DNA from: Rossellomorea arthrocnemi
GTDB taxonomy: Bacteria; Bacillota; Bacilli; Bacillales; Bacillaceae_B
Direction of reading: 5' to 3'
DNA length: 64,000 bases
NCBI RefSeq assembly: GCF_904424705.1
Contig: NZ_CAJGBF010000007.1
Coordinates: 1-64,000 of the forward strand
The translations under genes were made by a program, and so were the position numbers. Within the stretch, counting starts at the first letter, position 1. Each line of letters begins with the position of its first letter. This document shows positions 42,308 through 50,458 of the stretch, piece by piece. The notes beneath the pieces are model-generated. The model was not told the origin of the DNA, did not search any database, and saw only the letters and a program-made list of their open reading frames with translations.

Positions 42308-43315
42308 GTGAAGAAGAAGAGTTTATTACTTATTGTCATTTCTATGCTATTTGGAATGCTGGTTCTATCAGGATGTGGTAGTGATAAGAGTTCCGGAGAT
42401 GGAGATGGTGAGAAGCAGTATGTGATCGGGGTAACCCAGATTGTGGAACATCCATCTTTGGATGCGGCGTTTGAAGGTTTTAAGAAAGCTTTGGGTGAAA
42501 ACGGTTTCAAAGAAGGCGAAAATGTCAAATATGATGTTCAAATCGCCCAAGGAGATCAAAGTAATTCACAAAGTGCTGCGAAGAACTTTGTTGGAGATGG
42601 TGTCGACCTGATCTTTGCTAACTCAACCCCAAGTGCACAGCACGCTCTGAATGCAACAAGAGATATTCCGATCGTTTTTACTTCTGTTACGGATCCTGTT
42701 GGTGCTGAATTGGTGAAATCTTTTGACGAGCCTGGTGAGAATATTACGGGCACGACCGATACTCATCCTGAAGCGATCTCAAAGACCATCCAGTTTATAA
42801 CGGATGAAATGAAAGCCAAGAAGATTGGGATTGTGTATAATTCCGGCGAACAAAATGCTGTCGTTCAGGTAGCTGAAGTGAATAAGCTTGCCGAGGAAAA
42901 AGGTGTGGAAGTGGTAGAGGCTACGGTTTCAACGTCCGCTGATGTGAAACAGGCAACTGAATCCCTGGTAGGAAGAGTGGATGCCATTTACATCCCGAAA
43001 GATAATACAGTGGTTTCAGCGTTGGAATCAGTCATCACTGTAGCAAATGAAAAAGATATTCCTCTGTTTGTAGGGGAACTCGATTCATTGAAAAAAGGGG
43101 CAATCGCAGCGAGTGGATTCAATTATGAAGATCTTGGTTACCAAACTGGGTTAATGGCAGTGAAGATTTTGAAAGGTGAGAAAAAACCTTCTGAAATCCC
43201 TGTACAGGCTCCTGAAAACTTCGAGTTGATGTTCAATAAAGCAGCAGCTGAAGAACAAGGTGTGGAAGTACAGGAAGCCTGGTCAGATCTTGGGAAGTTT
43301 ATAGAAGAAAAATAG
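42308..43315 (+). CDS. ABC importer substrate-binding lipoprotein, TrpX-like
   Basis: 335 residues from GTG 42308 (AAGGGGG upstream). Signal peptide with lipobox LSGC (Cys23), then a type I periplasmic-binding fold of the COG2984 family: EHPSLDAAFEGFKKAL, NSTPSAQHALNATRDIPIVFTSVTDPVGA, and IYIPKDNTVVSALESV. TrpX-type proteins are linked to tryptophan or aromatic amino acid uptake in Firmicutes. Here CodY-like and PaaX-like sites and the neighbouring Phe/Tyr pathways suggest aromatic amino acids or aromatic acids as substrate (inference). Confidence 0.85.
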   Translation: MKKKSLLLIVISMLFGMLVLSGCGSDKSSGDGDGEKQYVIGVTQIVEHPSLDAAFEGFKKALGENGFKEGENVKYDVQIAQGDQSNSQSAAKNFVGDGVDLIFANSTPSAQHALNATRDIPIVFTSVTDPVGAELVKSFDEPGENITGTTDTHPEAISKTIQFITDEMKAKKIGIVYNSGEQNAVVQVAEVNKLAEEKGVEVVEATVSTSADVKQATESLVGRVDAIYIPKDNTVVSALESVITVANEKDIPLFVGELDSLKKGAIAASGFNYEDLGYQTGLMAVKILKGEKKPSEIPVQAPENFELMFNKAAAEEQGVEVQEAWSDLGKFIEEK

Positions 43316-43331
43316 GAAGGGATGATGATTC

Positions 43332-44360
43332 GTGCCAACAGCTATATTCGCATCCTTTGAATCTGGAATCATTTACGCTATTATGGCCCTCGGAGTCTAC
43401 CTGTCCTTTCGGATATTGGATTTTCCTGATTTAACAGTCGATGGCAGCTTCGTTACCGGAGCCGCTGTCGCTGCAACCATGATTGTCAGTGGCGTAAACC
43501 CCGTTATTGCAACGATTACGGCGATAGTGATCGGATTTGTAGCAGGATGTATAACTGGATTACTTCATACGTTTGGTAAAATCAATGCCTTATTGTCGGG
43601 AATTTTAATGATGATCGCACTATATTCCATCAATCTCCGGATCATGGGGAGATCGAATGTACCCCTTCTCAGTCAGGATACTGCGTTTACAGGAATTGAA
43701 GGTTTCTGGTCACCACTGGGAATCGATGCCGTCCTAAATAAAGTGTGGATGGCCGTCGGACTGGGGGAACCTGTTCCGGGAACGTGGAGCATTCTATTCA
43801 TCATGACGATCATTACGCTTGTGATCAAATTTTTGACAGACGGATTTTTGAAAACGGAAGTCGGGTTGGCTTTAAGGGCGACGGGGGATAATCAGCGGAT
43901 GATCCGCAGCTTCTCTGCCAATACCAATCTGATGATCATTTTAGGTTTAGGGATTTCAAATGGGATGGTGGCCTTATCCGGTGCCTTGATCGCCCAGTAC
44001 AGCCGATTTGCCGATGTGGGAATGGGAATTGGGATGATCATCATTGGACTTGCTTCGGTTATCATCGGTGAGGCATTATTCGGAACCAAGTCGATCGCAC
44101 GTACGACCTTAGCCGTTATAGGCGGGGCAATTATCTACCGATTGGTCGTTTCTATGGCACTTCGTGTCGATTTCCTTGAAACAGGTGATATGAAGCTGAT
44201 CACGGCGACCATCGTTATTCTTGCTCTTGTTATGCCAAAGGTGATGGATCGTTACAAAGATAAGAAACGGAAGGCGCAGAGAATGGCGGAACGGATAAAC
44301 CAAGCGTCGATTTCAGAGAGGAAGGGTGATGGCCGTGTTACAATTAAATCGAATTCATAA
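43332..44360 (+). CDS. ABC importer permease, TrpY-like
   Basis: 342 residues, eight to nine membrane helices, BPD_transp_2-type (LivH/BtuC-like) permease of COG4120. GIIYAIMALGVYLSFRILD at the start and LGISNGMVALSGALIAQYS in the second half are characteristic. GTG start 43332. Runs into the ATPase gene (overlap of 32 bp), so the three importer genes form one operon. Confidence 0.85.
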   Translation: MPTAIFASFESGIIYAIMALGVYLSFRILDFPDLTVDGSFVTGAAVAATMIVSGVNPVIATITAIVIGFVAGCITGLLHTFGKINALLSGILMMIALYSINLRIMGRSNVPLLSQDTAFTGIEGFWSPLGIDAVLNKVWMAVGLGEPVPGTWSILFIMTIITLVIKFLTDGFLKTEVGLALRATGDNQRMIRSFSANTNLMIILGLGISNGMVALSGALIAQYSRFADVGMGIGMIIIGLASVIIGEALFGTKSIARTTLAVIGGAIIYRLVVSMALRVDFLETGDMKLITATIVILALVMPKVMDRYKDKKRKAQRMAERINQASISERKGDGRVTIKSNS

Positions 44361-45129
44361 GGTATTCAATGAAGGGACACCGGATGAAAAAATCGCCCTT
44401 GACGATATTCAACTCTCTCTGAGACCAGGGGATTTCGTCACGGTCATCGGAAGTAACGGTGCAGGAAAATCGACATTGATGAATATCGTCTCAGGGGTGC
44501 TGCTTCCTGATATCGGAAACGTGTTGATTGACGATCACGAGGTATCGAAGGTTTCTGAGTATAAACGGTCAAAACTGATCGGTCGTGTGTTTCAGGATCC
44601 CATGGCAGGAACTGCTCCATCCATGACTATTGAAGAGAACCTGGCTATGGCGTATTCCAGAAATCGAACACGTACCTTTAAAATGGGTGTGACCAAAAAA
44701 AGGAAAGTGTTTTTTAAGGAAGTACTGGAAACACTTCACCTTGGGCTTGAGAATCGGTTGAATGCGAAGGTCGGATTACTATCTGGAGGGGAGCGACAGG
44801 CGCTTTCTTTATTGATGGCCACCTTCACCGAACCGTCGATCCTCCTGCTGGATGAACATACGGCTGCACTGGATCCGGCCAGAGCGGATCTGATTACGAA
44901 CCTGACGAAAGAGATTGTAAAAAAGTATAACCTTACCACTTTGATGGTCACCCATAATATGCAGCAGGCCCTGGATCTCGGGAACCGCTTGATCATGATG
45001 GATAAAGGCCAGATCATTTTGGAAGTGAACGAAGAGGAGAAGAAGCACCTTACTGTCGAAGGACTGCTCCACGAATTCCAGCGGATCCGAGGAAGTAAGC
45101 TGGCAAGCGACCGGGCACTTCTTTCATAG
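44329..45129 (+). CDS. ABC importer ATPase, TrpZ-like
   Basis: 266 residues. Walker A GSNGAGKST (about 40-48), signature LSGGERQ (about 153-159), Walker B LLLDEHTAALD with His instead of the common Pro or Ala after Glu, and switch His in MVTHNMQ. COG1101 family, partner of TrpXY-type permeases. Start ATG 44329, 7 nt after GAGAGG; GTG codons at 44326 and 44335 are alternatives. Terminator at 45157-45191. Confidence 0.86.
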   Translation: MAVLQLNRIHKVFNEGTPDEKIALDDIQLSLRPGDFVTVIGSNGAGKSTLMNIVSGVLLPDIGNVLIDDHEVSKVSEYKRSKLIGRVFQDPMAGTAPSMTIEENLAMAYSRNRTRTFKMGVTKKRKVFFKEVLETLHLGLENRLNAKVGLLSGGERQALSLLMATFTEPSILLLDEHTAALDPARADLITNLTKEIVKKYNLTTLMVTHNMQQALDLGNRLIMMDKGQIILEVNEEEKKHLTVEGLLHEFQRIRGSKLASDRALLS

Positions 45130-45156
45130 GAGAGAAAAAGAATAGACAACCTTCTG

Positions 45157-45192
45157 TAAAAAGCAACGGGATATTGTTCCCGTTGCTTTTTA
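45157..45192 (+). terminator. Terminator of the ABC importer operon
   Basis: AAAAAGCAACGGGA pairs with CCCGTTGCTTTTT over a short loop. Confidence 0.85.
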
Positions 45193-45207
45193 TTTTGGAG
45201 GAGGGGG

Positions 45208-45374
45208 TCATTTTATGGTTGTCGGGGCTGGTCGAGCCGCCTGCGCTTTTGTTCATCCAGCTCCGGCGGCTAGCCCCTCGAGGTCATAAGCTAAATGATC
45301 CAAGAAGGCAAAGAACGCCTTCGTGGCTCATTCATCTTATGCTTGTCGGGGCTGTTCAAGCCGCCTCCGCTTTT
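45208..45374. repeat. Dispersed hairpin element: partial right arm plus full copy
   Basis: A right-arm fragment (45208-45250, ending CCTGCGCTTTT) is followed by a full copy (45251-45374) with the conserved blocks TCGAGGTCATAAG (45278-45290) and CTTATGCTTGTCG (45336-45348). The stem next to the blocks is CCCC/GGGG here, against GAGGC/GCCTC in the 60.8-kb copies. The apical stem is GAAGGC/GCCTTC. Confidence 0.75.
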
Positions 45375-45438
45375 GGGGTATGTCCGTCCCTCTGCATAAC
45401 TTATATTAATATAATATTTTAAATATTTTAACAATTTA

Positions 45439-45490
45439 TTGACTATTTATAAAACAAAATGTTATTATATCGTTGAATTAACGTTATATA
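45439..45490 (+). promoter_or_regulatory. Promoter and candidate PaaX operator of the Phe-catabolic operon
   Basis: TTGACT (45439-45444), 18 nt, TATTAT (45463-45468). ATCGTTGAATTAACGT (45469-45484) follows at once and would cover the transcription start, as at the ABC importer promoter. Confidence 0.6.
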
Positions 45491-45526
45491 AAAATATATG
45501 ATTCGTTGGTTTAAAGGGGGAAAGCA

Positions 45527-45922
45527 ATGAAGTCTGGATTAGCAGTGGGACATACCGCCGTCGTAACGACTGAAGTAATCCCCAGCATGTATGCCCAATT
45601 TGAAGGAAGCGTGGTTCACCCCGTGTATTCGACGGTTTCAATGGTGTATCACATGGAATGGGCATCAAGGAAAATCATTCTACCCTATTTGGAAGATCAT
45701 GAAGAAGGGATGGGGGCAAAGGTAACCGTCGAGCATAACGCTCCGGCGAAAACCGGTTCCTGTCTTGAAATTAGAGCGAACGTCATAAAATATGAACGGA
45801 ACATCATCCTCACCGAAGTAACTGTCAGAGATAAAGAGAGTGGCAGGCTCATTGGAAAAGGTGAAGTAAAACAAGTGGTGCTCCCTAAAGAGAAAATCAA
45901 AGAGAGAATGAAAGAGAGCTAG
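45527..45922 (+). CDS. Hot-dog thioesterase, FlK-like
   Basis: 131 residues, hot-dog fold of the FlK (fluoroacetyl-CoA thioesterase) group: GHTAVVTTEVIPSMYAQFEG, VHPVYSTVSMVYHMEWASRK and EEGMGAKVTVEHNAP, supplying the Thr/Glu/His catalytic set. First gene of the operon with PheDH and the 2-oxoacid dehydrogenase complex. It might hydrolyse phenylacetyl-CoA or a dead-end acyl-CoA to recover CoA; that is inference. AAAGGGGG ribosome binding site. Confidence 0.8.
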   Translation: MKSGLAVGHTAVVTTEVIPSMYAQFEGSVVHPVYSTVSMVYHMEWASRKIILPYLEDHEEGMGAKVTVEHNAPAKTGSCLEIRANVIKYERNIILTEVTVRDKESGRLIGKGEVKQVVLPKEKIKERMKES

Positions 45923-45960
45923 ATCCACTTTAATAACACATTGTAAAAGGAGGAAACGGA

Positions 45961-47130
45961 GTGTCTAATATATCGACTGAATTGAAAGCGGTTACAAACA
46001 GAGGGCTTGTAGGGGGAAATGAAATGGATATGTTCCAAAGAATTCAAAACCATGAGCAGGTTGTTTTTTGCAACGATGAAGAAACAGGGCTCAAAGCGAT
46101 CATCGCCATACATAACACTACTCTTGGACCAGCACTTGGCGGATGTCGGATGAGGCCGTATGCATCAGTAGATGAAGCGCTTGAGGATGTTCTGCGTTTA
46201 TCCAAAGGTATGACCTATAAATGCGCCGCAGCCGATGTGGACTTCGGTGGAGGGAAGGCGGTCATAATCGGGGATCCGGAAAAAGATAGGCATCCGGAGC
46301 TGTTCCGCGCATTCGGTCAATTCGTTGAATCCCTTAACGGACGTTTCTATACAGGGACAGACATGGGTACTACGCCCGAAGATTTCGTATACGCCTTGAA
46401 AGAAACGAATTGTATCGTCGGCGTCAATGAAGAGTACGGAGGGAGCGGTGATTCATCCATCCCGACTGCCCTTGGTGTCATTTATGGCTTGCAGGCGACA
46501 AACCAAAATGTGTGGGGCTCAAAAGATCTACATGGAAAAAGCTATGCCATTCAAGGGCTTGGGAAAGTTGGGTATAAAGTAGCTGAGCGACTGTTGGAAG
46601 AGGGAGCAGATCTGTATGTAACGGATATTAGTCAGAAATCCATCGATCTATTGGTTGCGAAAGCGAAAAACATGGGAGCCGGTATCAAGGTCGTATCGGG
46701 AGAAGAGATTTACTCTGTGGATGCAGATGTATTTATTCCTTGTGCCATCGGAGGCATCATTAACGATCACACGGTAGATCAGCTGAAAGTAAAAGCGGTC
46801 GTAGGCTCTGCCAATAACCAATTATTAGACCTGTCCCATGGAATGAAGCTTCACGAAAAAGGGATCCTGTATGCCCCTGATTACATCGTTAATGCAGGGG
46901 GACTGATCCAGGTAGCAGACGAATTATACGAGCCGAATAAGGAACGTGTCCTTCAAAAGACAAGTGCAATTTACAATAGTCTTCAGAATATTTATCTGCA
47001 ATCAGAAAACCAGCACATGACCACGGTGGAAGCAGCCAACCGTTTCTGTGAGGACCGAATCCATTCAAGAACAAGAAGGAACAGCTTTTTCTCTCATGCT
47101 AAACGTCCGAAGTGGTCGGTGAGAACGTAA
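45961..47130 (+). CDS. pdh: Phenylalanine dehydrogenase
   Basis: 389 residues of the Glu/Leu/Phe/Val dehydrogenase family. Catalytic lysines Lys87 (GMTYKCAAA) and Lys99 (DFGGGKAV), Asp134 (TGTDMGTT), NAD motif GLGKVG (199-204), and the C-terminal [13 protein letters not shown], which recalls Lysinibacillus/Bacillus phenylalanine dehydrogenases rather than leucine dehydrogenase. It deaminates L-Phe to phenylpyruvate with NAD+. GTG 45961 has AAAGGAGG 6 nt upstream; an ATG about 20 codons later is an alternative. Confidence 0.88.
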   Translation: MSNISTELKAVTNRGLVGGNEMDMFQRIQNHEQVVFCNDEETGLKAIIAIHNTTLGPALGGCRMRPYASVDEALEDVLRLSKGMTYKCAAADVDFGGGKAVIIGDPEKDRHPELFRAFGQFVESLNGRFYTGTDMGTTPEDFVYALKETNCIVGVNEEYGGSGDSSIPTALGVIYGLQATNQNVWGSKDLHGKSYAIQGLGKVGYKVAERLLEEGADLYVTDISQKSIDLLVAKAKNMGAGIKVVSGEEIYSVDADVFIPCAIGGIINDHTVDQLKVKAVVGSANNQLLDLSHGMKLHEKGILYAPDYIVNAGGLIQVADELYEPNKERVLQKTSAIYNSLQNIYLQSENQHMTTVEAANRFCEDRIHSRTRRNSFFSHAKRPKWSVRT

Positions 47131-47202
47131 ATCCTGATATTATTTTATAAAAATAGGAATAACTCCAATTTTTAACAATAAAGCACCACATGAGGTGATG
47201 GA

Positions 47203-48267
47203 ATGATCGAGGAATTTCAATTGGTCCAGGTGATGGACGAACAAGGACAACTGGTTCAAGGCGAGTTTGAAAAGGATATTTCGGAAGGTTTAGCTCGGAC
47301 TTTTTATCGACATTTAATCAGGATTCGTACTTTTGATCGCAAAGCGGTAAGTTTACAGCGTCAGGGGCGAATCGGAACGTATGCACCGTATGAAGGGCAA
47401 GAGGCTTCCCAGGTGGGGAGCGCACTTGCCCTCCAGGATAAAGACTGGTTATTTCCATCCTATCGGGATCATGGCGCCACCATGACATTCGGACATTCCC
47501 TGCTTCACATACTTCTTTTCTGGAAAGGGCGAAATGAAGGTTGTGTGCCCCCTCAAGGAAAGAATATTTTCACTCCGGGTATTCCGATCGCGACCCAGCT
47601 TCCACACGCGGTGGGGGCAGCTTATGCAGAGAAAAGAAAGGGGACACGAAATGCAGCCATTGTGTATTTTGGTGATGGAGCCACTTCTGAAGGAGACTTT
47701 CACGAAGGACTGAATCTGGCGAGTGTTTGGGATGCGCCGGTTGTTTTCTTTAATCAAAATAACCAGTTTGCGATTTCTGTTCCTTTGCACAAACAAATGA
47801 AAACAAAAACCATTGCCCAAAAAGCGTTGGCCTATGACATCCCAAGCGTGCGCATCGACGGCAATGATATTTTTGCTGTTTATTTTGAAACGTTGAAAGC
47901 ATTGGAGAGAGCAAGAAACGGGGACGGACCTACTTTGATCGAGTCGGTGACCTGGAGATACGGTGCCCATACAACAGCAGATGATCCAACAAAGTATCGT
48001 GACCAACAGGAAAGTGAGTCCAGACGTAAGGATAACGATCCTGTCGACCGCTTAACGGCATTCATGAAACAAAGAGGCTGGCTGGATGAAGAGTGGATCG
48101 CTTCTGTTCAAAAGGAATGTGTGAAGGAAGTGAACCTCGCCGTCGAGGAGCTGGAAGCCTATCCGGCAGCAGACCCGAGTATAATCTTTGATTATGTGTT
48201 TGCCACTCCAACATGGACGATTCAGGAACAAAAAGAAAAGCTCCTTGAGCGATTGAGAGGTGAATAG
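47203..48267 (+). CDS. 2-oxoacid dehydrogenase complex E1 alpha
   Basis: 354 residues. Thiamine diphosphate motif GDGATSEGDFHEGLNLA...NQNN (about 157-190), and the phosphorylation-loop region RYGAHTTADDPTKYR (about 250-264). Family covers pyruvate, branched-chain and aryl 2-oxoacid dehydrogenases. Its position 73 bp after phenylalanine dehydrogenase and near paa genes points to phenylpyruvate as substrate, giving phenylacetyl-CoA directly. TGAGGTG ribosome binding site. One GGGGACGGACC word lies within (47920-47930). Confidence 0.88.
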   Translation: MIEEFQLVQVMDEQGQLVQGEFEKDISEGLARTFYRHLIRIRTFDRKAVSLQRQGRIGTYAPYEGQEASQVGSALALQDKDWLFPSYRDHGATMTFGHSLLHILLFWKGRNEGCVPPQGKNIFTPGIPIATQLPHAVGAAYAEKRKGTRNAAIVYFGDGATSEGDFHEGLNLASVWDAPVVFFNQNNQFAISVPLHKQMKTKTIAQKALAYDIPSVRIDGNDIFAVYFETLKALERARNGDGPTLIESVTWRYGAHTTADDPTKYRDQQESESRRKDNDPVDRLTAFMKQRGWLDEEWIASVQKECVKEVNLAVEELEAYPAADPSIIFDYVFATPTWTIQEQKEKLLERLRGE

Positions 48268-48268
48268 A

Positions 48269-49264
48269 ATGAGCACCTTAACGAAAATGAAGACACTTAC
48301 GATGGTTCAGGCCATAACGGATGCCATGAGAGTAATGCTGCAGGAAAATGAAGATGTCCTGTTAATGGGTGAGGATATCGGGATGAATGGTGGAGTATTC
48401 CGTGCGACTGATGGTCTGCAACAAGAATTCGGTGAAGTCCGGGTTCTGGATACACCATTAAGTGAAGCAGGTTTTATCGGGGCGGCCATCGGGATGGGAT
48501 TGAACGGATTTCGCCCGGTAGCGGAGGTCCAGTTTTTAGGATTCATCTATCCTGCCTATGAGCAAATCATGACTCATGCATCCAGAATCAGAGCCCGTAC
48601 CCTTGGACATTTCACCTGCCCGTTGGTGATAAGGGCTCCTTATGGGGCGGGGGTCCGGGCGCCTGAGATTCACTCCGATAGTACCGAAGCACTTTTCACT
48701 CACATGCCGGGAATCAAGGTGGTGTGTCCCTCCACACCGTATGACGCAAAAGGGCTATTGATAGCGGCCATTGAGGATCCCGATCCCGTTCTATTCCTTG
48801 AGCCCATGAGATGTTATCGCTCTTCCAAAGAAGAAGTGCCGGAAGAAAAGTTCACAGTGGAAATCGGGAAAGGGAAGGTAGTCACAGAGGGGGAGGATGT
48901 CACAATTATCTCATGGGGAGCGATGGTGAAGGTCGCCGAAGATGCAGCGAAGGAAGCACACAAGAAAGGGATTTCCTGCGAGGTACTCGATTTAAGAACT
49001 CTCTACCCCCTTGATAAAGATTTGATTTCAAGCTCGGTACAGAAGACCGGGAGAACCGTCATTGTTCATGAAGCCCATGCCACGGGCGGCGTTGGAAATG
49101 ATGTACTGGCGATTATCAATGATAAATCTTTTTTATACCAAAAAGCACCTACAGAACGGGTAACAGGATTCGATACCCCTGTCCCGTATTTCGGATTTGA
49201 AGATTTTTATTTACCTGACAGTAAACGAGTACTGGCTGCAGTGGAAAACGTAGCTCGCTATTAG
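48269..49264 (+). CDS. 2-oxoacid dehydrogenase complex E1 beta
   Basis: 331 residues, transketolase-like beta subunit: GEDIGMNGGVFRATDGLQ (about 31-48), LSEAGFIGAAIGMGLNG, YGAGVRAPEIHSDSTEALFTHMPG-type central loop, and C-terminal domain AHATGGVGNDVLAIIND. Forms the alpha2beta2 decarboxylase with the previous product. Start ATG 48269 with GAGAGGTG upstream, a few bases after the E1 alpha stop. Confidence 0.9.
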   Translation: MSTLTKMKTLTMVQAITDAMRVMLQENEDVLLMGEDIGMNGGVFRATDGLQQEFGEVRVLDTPLSEAGFIGAAIGMGLNGFRPVAEVQFLGFIYPAYEQIMTHASRIRARTLGHFTCPLVIRAPYGAGVRAPEIHSDSTEALFTHMPGIKVVCPSTPYDAKGLLIAAIEDPDPVLFLEPMRCYRSSKEEVPEEKFTVEIGKGKVVTEGEDVTIISWGAMVKVAEDAAKEAHKKGISCEVLDLRTLYPLDKDLISSSVQKTGRTVIVHEAHATGGVGNDVLAIINDKSFLYQKAPTERVTGFDTPVPYFGFEDFYLPDSKRVLAAVENVARY

Positions 49265-49279
49265 ACAAGGAGGGAGACT

Positions 49280-50458
49280 ATGGAAGTAAAGCTTCATGAT
49301 ATTGGGGAAGGGATGACCGAAGCCAATGTCAATCACTTTCTTGTAAAAGTGGGGGATGTTGTGATAGCGGATCAACCACTGGTGGAGGTTCAAACAGATA
49401 AAATGACGGCAGAAATCCCGGCACCTTTTTCCGGTGTGATCAAGGAGTTTACCGTAAGTGAAGGGGAAACGATTCCAGTCGGATCGACGGTTTTGTTGAT
49501 GGAAAAAGAACTTAAAAATGAAAGCCGCCGAATCATCCCGCAAACCACTCAAGTATTTAAGAAAAAAAGGATTCTTGCCTCCCCCTATACAAGAAAAATC
49601 GCGAGGGAAAATGACGTCAACATAGAAGAAGTGGTTGGGTCCGGATCCGGTGGAAGGATCGTCGATGAGGACGTACTCCTTTATATGAAAGGAGAACGCG
49701 GGACAGCTCCTATGCAGGTAGAAGAACAAAAGCAGGTTGCCCCATTGCCGTCAAAAGAGACCGACGTAAAAACCATCCCTTTCCGTGGAAGACGTAAGCA
49801 GATTGCTTCCAAAATGTCACAGTCACTCAGAACGATCCCACACTGTACCCATTTTGAAGAAATCGACGTTACGAATCTATTAATCTGGAAAGATACTCTG
49901 AAAGCGGGGGACGTCTCCATTTCAATGGGAGTATATTTTATCAAAGCCCTGTCTGTCTGTTTAAAAGAGTTTCCGATTTTCAATGCCCGACTCCACGAAG
50001 AGGAAGAATGCGTCGAGCTACAGGCTCACCACAATATTGGAATCGCAGTAGACACTGAGGAAGGTCTGATCGTGCCTGTCATCAAACAGGTGGAAGGGAA
50101 AACAATGAGAGAAATCCAAGCTGAAATGAAGGACCTGACAGTCAAAGCATTGGATGGAAAACTCACGATGAAAGAAGTCAAAGGAGGTACCTTCACGGTC
50201 AGCAATGTCGGTCCGTTGAACGGTTCAATCGGAGCCACCCCGATCATTAACGAGCCGGAAGTTGCCCTCGTCGCCTTTCATAAAACGAAGAAGCGTCCGA
50301 TGGTGAATGAACACGATGACATTGTCGTCCGTTCCATGATGAATGTATCCATGTCCTTTGATCACAGAGTGGCAGATGGCGGGACAGCCGTGAAGTTTAC
50401 GAACCGATTACGAGATTTGATTGAACAGCCTCAATCCATGCTTTTGGAGTTGATGTAA
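49280..50458 (+). CDS. 2-oxoacid dehydrogenase complex E2 (dihydrolipoyl acyltransferase)
   Basis: 392 residues: one lipoyl domain with lipoyl-Lys41 (VQTDKMTAE), a peripheral subunit-binding domain (about 105-142, ASPYTRKIARENDVNIEEVV), and a catalytic acyltransferase domain ending in SMSFDHRVADGG with His near 362. It transfers the acyl group from E1 to CoA. One lipoyl domain is typical of branched-chain type complexes. Ribosome binding site AAGGAGGG. Confidence 0.9.
   Translation: MEVKLHDIGEGMTEANVNHFLVKVGDVVIADQPLVEVQTDKMTAEIPAPFSGVIKEFTVSEGETIPVGSTVLLMEKELKNESRRIIPQTTQVFKKKRILASPYTRKIARENDVNIEEVVGSGSGGRIVDEDVLLYMKGERGTAPMQVEEQKQVAPLPSKETDVKTIPFRGRRKQIASKMSQSLRTIPHCTHFEEIDVTNLLIWKDTLKAGDVSISMGVYFIKALSVCLKEFPIFNARLHEEEECVELQAHHNIGIAVDTEEGLIVPVIKQVEGKTMREIQAEMKDLTVKALDGKLTMKEVKGGTFTVSNVGPLNGSIGATPIINEPEVALVAFHKTKKRPMVNEHDDIVVRSMMNVSMSFDHRVADGGTAVKFTNRLRDLIEQPQSMLLELM

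Noticed and set aside
47449-48006. Minus-strand ORF of 185 codons within E1 alpha
   Set aside because: Antisense to a strongly conserved thiamine diphosphate enzyme.
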